A stretch of DNA of 8,032 bases, from assembly GCA_002688185.1 (NCBI GenBank), contig NZCE01000025.1, positions 1 through 8,032 on the forward strand. Reading direction: 5' to 3'. Below, one piece after another: positions 1 through 6,064 of this stretch (positions are counted from its first letter, which is position 1; every line of letters starts with the position of its first letter). The translations under genes and the position numbers were made by a program. The notes below the pieces were generated by a model. That model worked only from the letters and a program-made list of their open reading frames with translations, searched no databases and had not been told where the DNA came from. Source of the stretch: Spirochaetales bacterium (GTDB lineage Bacteria; Spirochaetota; Spirochaetia; ARS1246).

Positions 1-180
1 AGCCTATTGGGCGCAAAACATGGCTGCCAATTCCAAAATGCAGTCTGCGCCGGCAGCAAGTAGCAGTTTATGCGTCGGCTCTATATATTCCATCGCGTAC
101 CTCAATTACAGCTCGAAATGCGTCTTTAGGCAATAGTTGATTAGCAGAAAAAACAATGACCGAACAAACTGTTTACACGC
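1..180. other. Non-coding upstream stretch, no recognisable gene
   Basis: I see no gene that I can support here. In many bacteria dnaA ends just upstream of dnaN, but none of the three plus-strand frames reads like a DnaA C-terminal DNA-binding domain, and all three hit stops within about 150 bases. On the minus strand there is a 29-codon open frame from ATG at 93-91 to a stop at 6-4, preceded by a GAGG that could act as a ribosome site. It matches nothing I know and is probably chance. The stretch may be the outer part of the dnaA-dnaN intergenic origin region, with dnaA outside the window. Confidence 0.5.
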
Positions 181-189
181 TGTGGATAG
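181..189 (-). promoter_or_regulatory. DnaA box, reverse orientation
   Basis: TGTGGATAG is the reverse complement of CTATCCACA, one base from the consensus TTATCCACA. It is the outermost good box of the cluster and points opposite to the pair next to dnaN. Confidence 0.6.
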
Positions 190-241
190 TCTGTTGCTGC
201 ACTGGGGATCAACTAAATCACGCTTGAATATGTTGATTCTT

Positions 242-250
242 TGGGGATAA
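242..250 (-). promoter_or_regulatory. Candidate DnaA box, reverse orientation
   Basis: TGGGGATAA reads TTATCCCCA on the other strand, one mismatch from the consensus but at a usually important base. A further copy with two mismatches, GATGGATAA, follows at 267-275. Alone these would mean little; they count because of the cluster. Confidence 0.4.
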
Positions 251-303
251 GATTCAGATGTTATTAGATGGATAAACTACGGCGCCAAAAAACGTTAGTG
301 CGC

Positions 304-320
304 TTTTCCACATATCCACA
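304..320 (+). promoter_or_regulatory. Tandem DnaA boxes next to the unwinding site
   Basis: TTTTCCACA (304-312) and ATATCCACA (312-320) are each one base from the consensus, lie in the same direction and share one base. They end directly before GCGC and the trio element, which is where DnaA bound to the last box would be placed to extend onto single-stranded DNA. Confidence 0.7.
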
Positions 321-324
321 GCGC

Positions 325-342
325 CTATTATTACTACTACTA
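325..342 (+). promoter_or_regulatory. DnaA-trio element (origin unwinding)
   Basis: The plus strand reads CTA TTA TTA CTA CTA CTA. The complementary strand, read 3' to 5', is GAT AAT AAT GAT GAT GAT, fitting the published trio pattern 3'-[G/A]A[T/A]-5' six times without a break. It starts five bases after the last DnaA box, behind a GC-rich spacer, and runs into TTTTATATAG. That a DnaA filament assembles here is inferred from the known system. Confidence 0.72.
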
Positions 343-367
343 TTTTATATAGTAAGAGGAGGAGGGC

Positions 368-1471
368 ATGAAGTTTGTTTGCAACAAGGCTGACATAGTA
401 AAAGAGATTGGCATCGCCCAAGAGATTATATCGTCTCGAAATACATTATCAATACTATCTAACGTTTTGATTGAAGCTCAGGAGAGCTCACTTTCCATCA
501 AGGCAACTGATCTCAAAGTAAGCTTTGAAACGGTAATTCCAGTGGACATTCAAGAAATGGGCGCCACAACCGTCTATTGCGATAAGTTTCTTGGTATACT
601 CAGATCCTTGCCCGACGGAGATGTCGAGTTTGAGCTTCAAGATCAGAGGCTTGACATCAGACCGATGCTCAGAAAGATCGATTTTCAGCTAAAAAGCATC
701 GCAAGCGACAAATTTCCTGAGTTGCAGGAAACAGCCGACGAAAACTACTTTGAAATTCCCCAGAAAGATCTACTCGAAATGATTTCTCAGACCATTTTTG
801 CCGTTTCGGATGATGAGACTCGCTATTTTATGAATGGTGTGTACATGGAGAATATCGACGGCCAGCTTATTATGGTGGCTACTGATGGAAGAAGGCTTTC
901 CTTTATATCAAAAGAGGTTGACACAAACATCAGCACATTTGATGGGGTGATAATTCCGCCAAAAATACTTTCGCTTATTAAGAAGCTATCATCCGGAGAA
1001 GGTATTCTCTCTCTGGCCGTTACTGAAAAATCCGTATTTGTGAAGTTCGACAATCAGAGGCTTTCATCCAACCTCATTGAGGGGCAATTTCCAAATTATA
1101 AGCGGGTAATACCGGAAACCCAAGACCACGAAATTGTGGTCGATAAAGGAGAATTGGTTGATGCGCTGAACCGTGTTTCTCTCCTTGCGGAACAGAAGTC
1201 AAGGCGTATTTTTGTCACGGTGAATGAGAACAGCCTCCTTCTGCACTGCGAGGAGAGCGATATCGGTGTGGCACGGGAGGAAATTGTTTGCCGCTATGAG
1301 GGTCCTGAAATATCCCTCGCCCTTAATTATCTGTTCTTGGTCGAGCCTTTGAGGGTAATGGATGAAGAATCTGTCTCTATCAAGTTCACTGATTCAAAAA
1401 AGGCGATTTCGTTGTTGCCGTCCGAGGAAAAGGATTACGTGCACGTTGTTGCGCCGATGCAGCTCGATTGA
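368..1471 (+). CDS. dnaN: DNA polymerase III beta subunit (sliding clamp)
   Basis: The 367-residue product is the ring-shaped dimeric clamp that holds the replicative polymerase on DNA and docks many repair and replication proteins. Its length is that of the family. The N-terminus (MKFVCNKADIV, then ISSRNTLSILSNV) is typical, and the three clamp domains would span roughly 1-120, 125-245 and 247-367. The C-terminal APMQLD puts P363, M364 and L366 where the client-binding cleft of the Escherichia coli clamp has PMRL, although an acidic residue is added at the very end. The ATG is fixed by a long purine ribosome site, AGGAGGAGGG (357-366). It follows the probable origin directly and is first of a run with recF and dciA, so its expression may be tied to events at the origin. 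No promoter is clear upstream, so it may be co-transcribed with dnaA or use an AT-rich site within the origin. Confidence 0.98.
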   Translation: MKFVCNKADIVKEIGIAQEIISSRNTLSILSNVLIEAQESSLSIKATDLKVSFETVIPVDIQEMGATTVYCDKFLGILRSLPDGDVEFELQDQRLDIRPMLRKIDFQLKSIASDKFPELQETADENYFEIPQKDLLEMISQTIFAVSDDETRYFMNGVYMENIDGQLIMVATDGRRLSFISKEVDTNISTFDGVIIPPKILSLIKKLSSGEGILSLAVTEKSVFVKFDNQRLSSNLIEGQFPNYKRVIPETQDHEIVVDKGELVDALNRVSLLAEQKSRRIFVTVNENSLLLHCEESDIGVAREEIVCRYEGPEISLALNYLFLVEPLRVMDEESVSIKFTDSKKAISLLPSEEKDYVHVVAPMQLD

Positions 1472-1504
1472 CATAATCAATCGGCAACAATTCCGCCGTC
1501 TACG

Positions 1505-2584
1505 ATGGGATTTCAGCGAATAACACTCTTTCAATTCAGAAATCTTCAAGATGCAGAGGTGGATGTTAACTCACCCGAGGTGTTTCTCGTAGGGGAAAAC
1601 GGCCAGGGGAAGAGCAACTTCATGGAGTCAATCTACCTGCTCTGCTATGGATCATCATTCAGAACTAGGTTGGACGGAGACCTGGTCCGGCATGGCTGCA
1701 AATCGATGTCAATCAGAGGAGATTATATCGGATCCGCTGTTGAGGAAGTGTTTCTCAAGATTGAGGGGACTACCAAGATTATTCAGACAGATAAAAAACG
1801 GGTCCAAGACCGAAAGCAGCTGATCGACCAGATGCCGTGTATTGTGTTCTGCCATGATGACATCGATTTTGTATCAGGCACCCCGGAGAGAAGACGATGG
1901 TTCTTTAATCAGACGATGAGTCTTAATAATCCGTTATTTATAGATACGTTGAGACAGTATGCCAAAGTTATCAAAATGCGGAACGCGGCGATAAAGAATA
2001 ATGAAATGGGAGATCTTCTCTCTATCTATGATCAGCAGGCCGCCGCGTTGGGACTTGAAATACAGAGAAACCGCGGAAACGCTATAGATCGCTTTAACGA
2101 GACCTTTTCCAAGCTATTCCATAGGGTTTCGGGCTTGCCTGGAGATATTAACATAAGGTATTCACCGTCATGGAAAAACGCTGAAACTATCGATCAGGCA
2201 CTGCGGATTATGCACGAGAGACGTAAAACTGATCTGTTATTAAAAACCTCGACCAGCGGACCTCACCGTGACAGGATGAGCTTTTATCTTGATGAACGAG
2301 AGTTCTCCAAAATCGCTTCCACCGGTCAGCGGAGGCTTATGTCCCTGGTGCTTCGAGTCGCGCAGGCGCTGTTCTTTACCCAGGAATCTGGCAAAAAGCC
2401 CGTTCTGCTCATTGATGATGTGCTCCTCGAGCTGGACGCGCAGAAACGTGAACGTTTTCTCATGGAACTTCCGGACTACGAGCAGGCGTTCTTTACTTTT
2501 CTTCCCGATGAACCTTACGATAGATACAAACGGCAGGACACAAAGGTTTTTGATGTGTCAGCCGGAGCGTTGAGCTCGGTTTAG
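1505..2584 (+). CDS. recF: DNA replication and repair protein RecF
   Basis: This 359-residue ABC-type ATPase of the SMC/RAD50-like class acts with RecO and RecR to load RecA at single-strand gaps and stalled forks. The Walker A motif GENGQGKS is at residues 30-37, the family motif around GTPERRRWF at 125-133, an ABC signature-like STGQRR at 272-277, Walker B LLIDD at 301-305 and the D-loop LELD at 308-311. The length is normal. ATG 1505 is the first possible ATG: the frame continues upstream without another ATG to the dnaN stop codon. No Shine-Dalgarno sequence is visible before it, and only 33 bases separate it from dnaN, so translation may depend on coupling to dnaN. dnaN and recF happen to share one reading frame. 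The dnaN-recF order is ancient and widely kept. Confidence 0.97.
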   Translation: MGFQRITLFQFRNLQDAEVDVNSPEVFLVGENGQGKSNFMESIYLLCYGSSFRTRLDGDLVRHGCKSMSIRGDYIGSAVEEVFLKIEGTTKIIQTDKKRVQDRKQLIDQMPCIVFCHDDIDFVSGTPERRRWFFNQTMSLNNPLFIDTLRQYAKVIKMRNAAIKNNEMGDLLSIYDQQAAALGLEIQRNRGNAIDRFNETFSKLFHRVSGLPGDINIRYSPSWKNAETIDQALRIMHERRKTDLLLKTSTSGPHRDRMSFYLDEREFSKIASTGQRRLMSLVLRVAQALFFTQESGKKPVLLIDDVLLELDAQKRERFLMELPDYEQAFFTFLPDEPYDRYKRQDTKVFDVSAGALSSV

Positions 2585-2629
2585 TGAACCGATAGGCAAG
2601 GCAATGCAACGATTAAGAAGGGACCGTCA

Positions 2630-3088
2630 TTGAAAAAAGCCGGTGAAATCCTTAAATCCATTCTCGGTAATGAAGATTCAAAACAAGCGGAGGAATGGGG
2701 GTCTTTTTTTGGCGGTTGGTCAAAAATTGCCGGCCAAGACTTGGCCGCCCATTCTAAAGTCATCGATGTTCGGCGCGGGACCGTTCTCGTCGAAGTTGAC
2801 CACCCCGGTTGGATGCAGGTGCTACAGCTTTCCCACGCGCGTGTGCTCAAAGCAATGAAAAAAAAATATCCTGAGCTAGAGCTTCAGGATATCAGATGTT
2901 ACTTGCAGTCTCAAAAAACCGTTGGGACCAGCCCTCCTGTAGGCATCCAGGGGCCCCCCCCCACTTCACCAATACTCGACCCAGAAAAAATCCCGCTTCC
3001 CGTAGAAAACGCTTCTCAGGAATATCGAGAGTTCAAGAGTTTGCTTGCGCGCCTCCGTGGTCATGGGAAAAAACCTTCCGCCGGATAG
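2630..3088 (+). CDS. dciA: DUF721 / DciA-type replicative helicase loading protein
   Basis: The 152-residue product has the DUF721 core at about 27-92: a W..IAG..LAAHS pattern (30-42), RRGTVLVEV (48-56), DHPGWMQVLQ (57-66) and a following helix. DciA proteins are the ancestral partners that help load the replicative helicase DnaB in bacteria lacking DnaC or DnaI, which suits a place beside dnaN and recF. After the core come a proline-rich linker (about 93-128) and a short charged helix (EYREFKSLLARLR, 131-143), possibly a helicase contact (inference). The start is TTG at 2630, supported by AAGAAGGGA seven bases upstream; no ATG lies in a suitable place. The gene holds runs of T7 (2704-2710), A9 (2858-2866) and C9 (2954-2962). 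The frame after C9 still encodes the expected C-terminal helix, so I take the gene as intact. The call rests on the domain pattern. Confidence 0.87.
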   Translation: MKKAGEILKSILGNEDSKQAEEWGSFFGGWSKIAGQDLAAHSKVIDVRRGTVLVEVDHPGWMQVLQLSHARVLKAMKKKYPELELQDIRCYLQSQKTVGTSPPVGIQGPPPTSPILDPEKIPLPVENASQEYREFKSLLARLRGHGKKPSAG

Positions 3089-3110
3089 TGGCAAATTAAC
3101 GACACCACAT

Positions 3111-5231
3111 CTACCGGTCCCTTCTAAAAAACACCACCGCGTCATCATTTGTGGCAGCCGCATAGAGAAACTCACCAGTCGCCGATATTGCTGAGGCCCT
3201 CATACCGTCCAAACCGTCCAATCGGTCCTCCCCGTTTATAGCTGAGACCGGGTTTGAGAGCCCACCGGTAACACCGTCCCTCGAGAAAACCGTCAGGGCG
3301 TCACTCCCTGATGCGCATACATACAGTTCCGTACCGTCCGGGCTCATGAGAATCCCTCTCGGATAGTGAAACGGAGAATCCGGATAATCGTCGTCACGCA
3401 GCGAACCTTGATAGATCCAAGTACCACTTTCATCGACAAACAGGCTAACTGCATCATCATAATAGCCGGCGACATATAAATGTTTGCTGTCTAAAGACCA
3501 GGCGATTCCGGTCGGCGCGTTCAAACCGTCAACGGAATTGATGCCATCGGTGAATGTTTGATGGAGTGACAGTCCGCCGGTGAGAGGGTCAACCGTGAAT
3601 ATCAGAATGCTATCTGAGCTCTTGCACGCCACGGCTGCCCATTCTCCGTTTGGCGAAACTTCAATAGTCTCGGGCGCATCGAGAAGATAACCATATTCTT
3701 CACCCAATACTAGTTGTGAGTACGCATATTTTGGGGCAAGGGTTTCAGTCAGAGGATCAAACTCAAACACTGAGATGGAATGAGAGAGGGGGCTGCAACT
3801 ATATAAAAACCGACTGTCGGGCGATACGGCAAGAGACAGCGATCCAGCCAATGTATTTGTACCCGACACAATATCGGCCGGAACGTTTTGAAAGTCTTCT
3901 ATGACTGGCCTTAGATGCTGCAGGGTGGAAGGTAAGCCGGTTGAAGGGGAAATGGAAAAAGTCGCAATTGAGCCGCTCCCGGACCCGACAGCCCACAGAT
4001 ACTCGCTGTCAAATGAAACGACAACGTCGGAAACTCCGTCTAGGGCATCCGTGGTACCAGTTTCAGAGTTTCCGACGACACCGACAAAAGAAGGCTTGCC
4101 CGTATCTCCGTCGATAGAAAAGACGCCGATTTCCGCCTCATCGTACCCGGCCGTGAAAAGATAACCTGAGGTTGGACTTATGGCGAGAGAACGAATACCG
4201 GATATTCCGTCCACGCCCACAACGTTGTCCTTCATACTGTCGATAAAGACCATTGAGCCGTAAAACACCGGCTCAAAAATTGAAATCGTCTCCGTTGCTG
4301 ACCCGCCTGAGATCCAGTCATCGCGTAAAACAACCAAATCAATACGCTGCACGTCAGCGGTGGAAGTTTCAGGGGAAAATGTGTGCTCAACGCCGGCCAA
4401 CGCGCCGTCGACATACCATCGCATTGATAGACTTCCGGTGTCGACGCCCGGATCTTCAATAGTACAACTCAGAAGCGCCGTAATATCGACAAAAAGCGGA
4501 GGATCGTAACCATCGATGACAATGCTATACGGCTCGAACCTTGGCGCATTTGCCGCGATTCCGATGTTGATCGGGTTGAGCGCAATATCGAGGTATATTG
4601 AGCTTGCAGTGCTCTGATCGGGAAGAATGGCGATGACGTCGGCCATGCCTGCAATCGGCGTTTCTCCATCAAACAGCCCTGCTGTCAGTACAAAGAGCCC
4701 TGATTCCAACGTCCCCGTTACCATCGCTAATCCGGGGCTTTCTTCAATACTCAGCGTCTCGAGAACCCCATCGGGATCTGTCGCGCTGATCTGAATAACC
4801 GGTGTCTGAACTAATCTATCGTCCCAGGTAAAATCGATGGCCAAGGATCCCGTGCCTGAAATCGGCAAAAGCTGGATTTCGGCGGAGAAAGCCTCCTCAG
4901 ATAGGTCTGTAGTGGTCGAGCCCTGCGCCAGCAGTAAACCCGTGCTATTAAAGCCCTGCGCAGACAGTGTCCACACTCCCGGCAAAAGGTCCTCAATAGA
5001 ACACGAGGTTTCTTTGGTATTGACCTCAAATTCAGTGTCAGCCGGACCCTCGCCACGAACAAAAAACGAATCAAATCCGAGGGGAATGTCTGGGGTCAGC
5101 ATTTGCCGGACAAAATGGGCATTTGCGGCCAGAGACAGCTCGGCGGTGATTAGGCCGCTATGTTGTCCCTTGCTACAGCCCCCCAATAGTAGAGTTATAA
5201 TCATCAGCAGCCATGGCAAGAATCTGATCAT
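3111..5231 (-). CDS. Lipoprotein with seven-repeat beta-propeller (lactonase/YncE-like)
   Basis: The predicted 706-residue lipoprotein starts at ATG 5231-5229, fixed by AAGGAG eight bases upstream and by the signal peptide that follows; the frame stays open to 5381 but that extension reads as non-coding. The signal peptide is residues 1-18, with lipobox LGGC and Cys19 as the lipidated residue. Residues 20-320 look like all-beta, Ig-like modules, including RWYVDG (271-276), a pattern I associate with spirochaetal lipoproteins. Residues 347-706 contain seven repeats of about 45-55 residues beginning near 347, 400, 464, 520, 573, 624 and 678, with the pattern SPDG..LYV....DDA...F..D..TG.L. The last is short, and a strand at 324-338 probably closes the ring. 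The fold resembles PF10282 lactonase-like and YncE-like propellers, which often bind ligands or proteins rather than catalyse; no catalytic residues can be assigned. It is convergent with dciA, 22 bases away. Function unknown, probably cell-surface or periplasmic. Confidence 0.87.
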   Translation of the reverse strand: MIRFLPWLLMIITLLLGGCSKGQHSGLITAELSLAANAHFVRQMLTPDIPLGFDSFFVRGEGPADTEFEVNTKETSCSIEDLLPGVWTLSAQGFNSTGLLLAQGSTTTDLSEEAFSAEIQLLPISGTGSLAIDFTWDDRLVQTPVIQISATDPDGVLETLSIEESPGLAMVTGTLESGLFVLTAGLFDGETPIAGMADVIAILPDQSTASSIYLDIALNPINIGIAANAPRFEPYSIVIDGYDPPLFVDITALLSCTIEDPGVDTGSLSMRWYVDGALAGVEHTFSPETSTADVQRIDLVVLRDDWISGGSATETISIFEPVFYGSMVFIDSMKDNVVGVDGISGIRSLAISPTSGYLFTAGYDEAEIGVFSIDGDTGKPSFVGVVGNSETGTTDALDGVSDVVVSFDSEYLWAVGSGSGSIATFSISPSTGLPSTLQHLRPVIEDFQNVPADIVSGTNTLAGSLSLAVSPDSRFLYSCSPLSHSISVFEFDPLTETLAPKYAYSQLVLGEEYGYLLDAPETIEVSPNGEWAAVACKSSDSILIFTVDPLTGGLSLHQTFTDGINSVDGLNAPTGIAWSLDSKHLYVAGYYDDAVSLFVDESGTWIYQGSLRDDDYPDSPFHYPRGILMSPDGTELYVCASGSDALTVFSRDGVTGGLSNPVSAINGEDRLDGLDGMRASAISATGEFLYAAATNDDAVVFFRRDR

Positions 5232-5297
5232 GATGTTTGCACTCCTTGAATACATACACCGGGGAAAGCTGCAATCTGATTCAAGTTTTTCCGTATA

Positions 5298-5327
5298 TTG
5301 ACATCGGACCGTATAAATCTGTATACT
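5298..5327 (+). promoter_or_regulatory. Sigma70-type promoter of the rpmH-rnpA-yidC operon
   Basis: A perfect -35 box TTGACA (5298-5303) and a good -10 box TATACT (5322-5327) are separated by 18 bases. Transcription would start near 5334, about 165 bases before rpmH. A strong housekeeping promoter is expected for a ribosomal protein operon. The -10 lies inside the palindrome at 5311-5326. The promoter lies upstream of the divergent lipoprotein gene, whose own promoter, not clearly seen, must lie in the same region. Confidence 0.75.
5311..5326. repeat. Inverted repeat GTATA-N6-TATAC over the rpmH promoter
   Basis: GTATA (5311-5315) and TATAC (5322-5326) are perfect inverted arms around AATCTG. 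The right arm is part of the -10 box, so a bound protein would block the promoter. A CCGTATA direct repeat (5291-5297 and 5309-5315) flanks the -35 box. The same palindrome with the same spacing recurs at 6025-6040. A role as operator is inference only. Confidence 0.45.
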
Positions 5328-5333
5328 ATTATT

Positions 5334-5500
5334 TCTTGTCGTTCTTGAGCTTATACAAAGTGAAGACCTATGGCGTGACACGGTTATAGGCGTCTAAAAA
5401 AAAACGCACATGTTTATGCGGCGTCTCCTTTGTGAATTGCTCGTCAAAAAGCGGCAAGTTTTGTTTTGATAATATTGTGCTTTGTATATAAGGAGATCCT
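5334..5500 (+). other. 5' leader of the rpmH operon
   Basis: The leader from the predicted start to rpmH has no open frame worth naming. It contains an A9 run (5396-5404) followed by CGCA-N8-TGCG (5405-5420), a short possible hairpin, and a GGCGTCT direct repeat on either side of it (5389-5395 and 5420-5426). A TTGC...GCAA pair before TTTTGTTTT (near 5437-5468) is too weak to call a terminator. The strong ribosome site AAGGAG (5490-5495) lies five bases before the rpmH ATG. I recognise no riboswitch or known L34 autoregulatory fold. Confidence 0.4.
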
Positions 5501-5656
5501 ATGAAGAGGACCTATCAACCCAGTAAAGTGAAGAGGAACCGGAGCCTAGGTTTTCGCGCGCGGATGAAAACCAAGGGCGGCCGGCTCGTCCTTAAGCGTC
5601 GGCGTAGAAAGGGCAGAAAAAAGCTTACTGTCGCTGATGAGAAAAAGCCTTACTAA
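5501..5656 (+). CDS. rpmH: 50S ribosomal protein L34
   Basis: The product is a 51-residue, very basic protein of the large ribosomal subunit that packs against 23S r[17 protein letters not shown] at the start, then GFRARM (17-22), TKGGR (24-28) and [10 protein letters not shown] (33-42), are the family hallmarks. Most L34 proteins end soon after the last of these, at about 44-46 residues; here about six more (DEKKPY region) extend the end, and this extension encodes the overlap with rnpA. The start is fixed by AAGGAG five bases upstream. It is the first gene of an operon with rnpA, yidC and jag behind a strong promoter. It is too short for most length cut-offs but there is no doubt about identity. 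Confidence 0.97.
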   Translation: MKRTYQPSKVKRNRSLGFRARMKTKGGRLVLKRRRRKGRKKLTVADEKKPY

Positions 5657-6011
5657 AGAGGAGCGGCTCAAACGTAGTTCAGACTTTGATCGTGTCTTTG
5701 CTGTTGGAAGAAAAAAGAGCTGCTCCGGAGCTCGCCTGGTGTATATGGGGAATGGCCTAAAGCACAGCCGCTTTGCCGTATGCCCTGTGAAAAAATATGG
5801 GACATCGGTACAGCGCAATAGAGCCAAGAGGATTTGCAGAGAGCTCTATAGAACCATGAAAGAACATATCCCACGCGGATTTGATATCGTTTTGGTTATT
5901 TATCCCGGTACCGACACTTACAGCGATCGTGAGAATCAATTCGTTTCTCTGTTGAAACGTGCCGATTTGTTAGATCAAGATACCATAGCGTCAAGCCACG
6001 CACAGCAATAG
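5637..6011 (+). CDS. rnpA: Ribonuclease P protein component
   Basis: This 124-residue basic protein joins the catalytic RNA subunit to form RNase P, which removes 5' leaders from precursor tRNAs. The N-terminal pattern [17 protein letters not shown] (5-21) and the RNR signature in [14 protein letters not shown] (52-65, with R60-N61-R62) identify it; the RNR loop contacts the RNA subunit. [10 protein letters not shown] (81-90) is the expected core strand. The length is normal. It starts inside rpmH: the last 20 bases of rpmH overlap it in another frame, and no clear Shine-Dalgarno sequence precedes it, so translational coupling to rpmH is likely. The last dozen residues look unconserved. A yidD gene, often present between rnpA and yidC, is absent. 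Confidence 0.96.
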   Translation: MRKSLTKEERLKRSSDFDRVFAVGRKKSCSGARLVYMGNGLKHSRFAVCPVKKYGTSVQRNRAKRICRELYRTMKEHIPRGFDIVLVIYPGTDTYSDRENQFVSLLKRADLLDQDTIASSHAQQ

Positions 6012-6024
6012 CTTCCTATTCATA

Positions 6025-6040
6025 GTATATCCTTATATAC
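6025..6040. repeat. Inverted repeat GTATAT-CCTT-ATATAC between rnpA and yidC
   Basis: A perfect six-base inverted repeat with a four-base loop lies in the 53-bp gap before yidC. It fits the GTATA-N6-TATAC pattern found over the rpmH promoter. Its right arm gives TATACA (6036-6041), which with TTCCTA (6013-6018, 17-base spacer) could form a weak internal promoter for yidC. As RNA it would be a small AU-rich hairpin, without a T tract, so not a terminator. Confidence 0.45.
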
Positions 6041-6064
6041 AGGCACATATGAAAGGGAGTTTTA

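Larger units (their letters stand above)
181..342 (+). other. oriC: Probable chromosomal replication origin (oriC) upstream of dnaN
   Basis: This stretch directly before dnaN holds several close matches to the DnaA box TTATCCACA. One-mismatch copies lie at 181-189 (reverse), 242-250 (reverse), 304-312 and 312-320 (both forward); a two-mismatch copy lies at 267-275 (reverse). The forward pair is followed by GCGC and then a run of trinucleotides, CTA TTA TTA CTA CTA CTA. This is the order box-GC cluster-DnaA-trio known from the basal unwinding element of Bacillus subtilis oriC, which also sits just before dnaN. An AT-rich tract to about 355 would be the first duplex to melt. Known: DnaA binds boxes as a double strand and trios as a single strand. 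Inferred: this is the working origin. The weak side is that dnaA itself is not visible. Confidence 0.75.

Noticed and set aside
118..180. Minus-strand frame ending in AVIEVRDGIYRADA (stop near 73)
   Set aside because: It reads protein-like by eye but has no start codon before an upstream stop, and only about 33 codons are open; too little to call a gene remnant.
2896..3099. Alternative-frame 67-codon open frame across the dciA C9 run
   Set aside because: The annotated dciA frame keeps a plausible charged C-terminal helix after the run; the alternative frame does not resemble any DUF721 tail.
4837..5301. 154-codon plus-strand open frame opposite the lipoprotein N-terminus
   Set aside because: It is antisense to a gene with a clear signal peptide, lipobox and ribosome site, its product looks like no protein family, and it has no ribosome site of its own.
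5232..5381. 50-residue N-terminal extension of the lipoprotein
   Set aside because: The extension reads as low-quality, Cys- and Arg-rich sequence overlapping the rpmH promoter. The ATG at 5231 has AAGGAG at proper distance and leads straight into a signal peptide with lipobox.
5437..5468. Attenuator-like terminator in the rpmH leader
   Set aside because: TTGC and GCAA pair over only four bases with a long loop before TTTTGTTTT; too weak to support.
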